Below are positions 4,941-5,564 of a stretch of 5,564 nucleotides of DNA, one piece after another. The stretch is from Candidatus Gastranaerophilales bacterium (GTDB lineage Bacteria; Cyanobacteriota; Vampirovibrionia; Gastranaerophilales; Gastranaerophilaceae): contig CALURE010000108.1 in the NCBI GenBank assembly GCA_944323095.1, positions 1 through 5,564 on the forward strand. The letters run 5' to 3'. The notes under the pieces are model-generated. The model had not been told where the DNA came from. It ran no database searches and worked only from the letters and a program-made list of their open reading frames with translations. The stretch's first letter is position 1; every line of letters starts with the position of its first letter. Made by a program: the position numbers and the translations under genes.

Positions 4941-5564
4941 TTATGTGTGAGATGAAGTTAAAGTTTTTATAACACTTTCAATAATATCCTGCGGTGTTGA
5001 GGCTCCTGCTGTAACCGCAATTTTGTCTGCATTTTCAATTAAATCTCTGTAAACCTCTAATTCATCAGCATTTTCTATATGAATTGTTTTTGTAATATCT
5101 TTTAAAATTTCTGCCAGATGTGTGGTATTTGCACTTTTTTTTGAACCTACAACGATTACCAGCTCACTTTGACCAGCAAGTTCTCTTGCTTCTTTTTGTC
5201 TCATTGCAGTACTCAGGCAGATTGTATTTGCAATATGAATTTCTTTGGCGATAGATGTTAAATATTCAACTATGGAATTCAAAGTCACAAGTCTTTGTGT
5301 TGTTTGAACAACAACACCAACACGCTTATGTTCTTTTATGTGCGTCTCAAATTCTTTAAGCTGTTCAACAGATGCAGCAACAACGACATTTTCACTCCAC
5401 AATTCTGCATTAGCTCTTATTGCAATCACCTCGGGATGCTCTGATTTCCCTACTATTACAAGAAAATAACCGTCTTTTGCAAGTTCAACAGCCTTTTGCT
5501 GAACTTTCTTAACGTCAGGGCAGGTCAAATCAACAGGTTCAAATCCGGCCTGTTTAATTTTTTC
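4941..5564 (-). CDS. ispH: 4-hydroxy-3-methylbut-2-enyl diphosphate reductase IspH (5' end outside window)
   Basis: IspH performs the last step of the MEP pathway, reducing HMBPP to IPP and DMAPP with a [4Fe-4S] cluster. The frame is open to the right edge, giving 207 C-terminal residues of a protein of about 280-320. Seen in order in the fragment: LTCPDVKKV with cluster Cys15; EHPE with substrate-type His43 and Glu45; QTTQ (87-90), matching the family's conserved Thr; NTICLSTAMRQ with cluster Cys116; VGSKKSANTTHLAE (139-152); and VTAGASTP (184-191). The first cluster cysteine lies beyond the edge. The usual S-S-N diphosphate-binding trio reads S144-A145-N146; I believe Ala at the middle position occurs in other lineages too. 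A TTG at 5528 falls inside the conserved DxTCP motif and is not the start. rpsA follows on the same strand after 62 bases, a pairing seen in several phyla and fused in some Clostridia. Confidence 0.95.
   Translation of the reverse strand, partial: EKIKQAGFEPVDLTCPDVKKVQQKAVELAKDGYFLVIVGKSEHPEVIAIRANAELWSENVVVAASVEQLKEFETHIKEHKRVGVVVQTTQRLVTLNSIVEYLTSIAKEIHIANTICLSTAMRQKEARELAGQSELVIVVGSKKSANTTHLAEILKDITKTIHIENADELEVYRDLIENADKIAVTAGASTPQDIIESVIKTLTSSHT

Noticed and set aside
5526..5528. TTG as the start of ispH
   Set aside because: It encodes the Leu of the DLTCP motif, in the middle of the conserved fold; the frame is open to the window edge.

Overview
The window comes from a low-GC bacterium and holds mostly housekeeping genes. 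No RNA gene, CRISPR array or transposase is visible. The best guess for the host is a non-photosynthetic cyanobacterial relative (Gastranaerophilales/Vampirovibrionia, gut 'Melainabacteria'). This rests on the pilin signature FTLAEVLITLGIIGVVAAMT, which I associate with those genomes, plus a cyanobacterial-like RpoD-family sigma factor and a four-domain ribosomal S1. It is inference, not proof.

Layout. The left half reads on the + strand: the 3' part of nadA (1-474, cut by the window edge), then rlmB (474-1214, stop and start overlapping by one base), then an RpoD-family sigma factor (1267-2268) with its own likely promoter (TAGACA-17-TATAAT) and an AT-rich hairpin before its ribosome binding site. 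A hairpin flanked by A and T runs (2268-2297) ends both the sigma gene and the convergent gene to its right. The right half reads on the - strand: ispH (from the right edge to 4941), rpsA (4878-3802), a hairpin terminator (3753-3781), then a type IV pilin-like gene ending at 2299.

The unusual part is 3015-3770. The pilin core (mature protein from Phe at 3015) is preceded by about 700 bases made of dispersed palindromic repeats, yet the pilin reading frame stays open through nearly all of them. The only well-formed translation start is far upstream: AAGGAGG at 3724-3730 and ATG at 3719, with a TTGAAA-17-TAAAAT promoter whose -35 lies in the loop side of the rpsA terminator. From that ATG, a run of ten G (3683-3692 on the + strand as C) shifts the reading into a stop after 16 codons. 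One more G would join this start to the pilin frame and give a 473-residue protein. This looks like a phase-variable (contingency) pilin locus caught OFF, or a homopolymer error in the assembly.

How the genes relate: NadA (NAD synthesis), RlmB (23S rRNA modification), sigma factor, IspH (isoprenoid synthesis) and S1 (translation) are core functions. The pilin locus is the variable accessory element between the two convergent housekeeping blocks.
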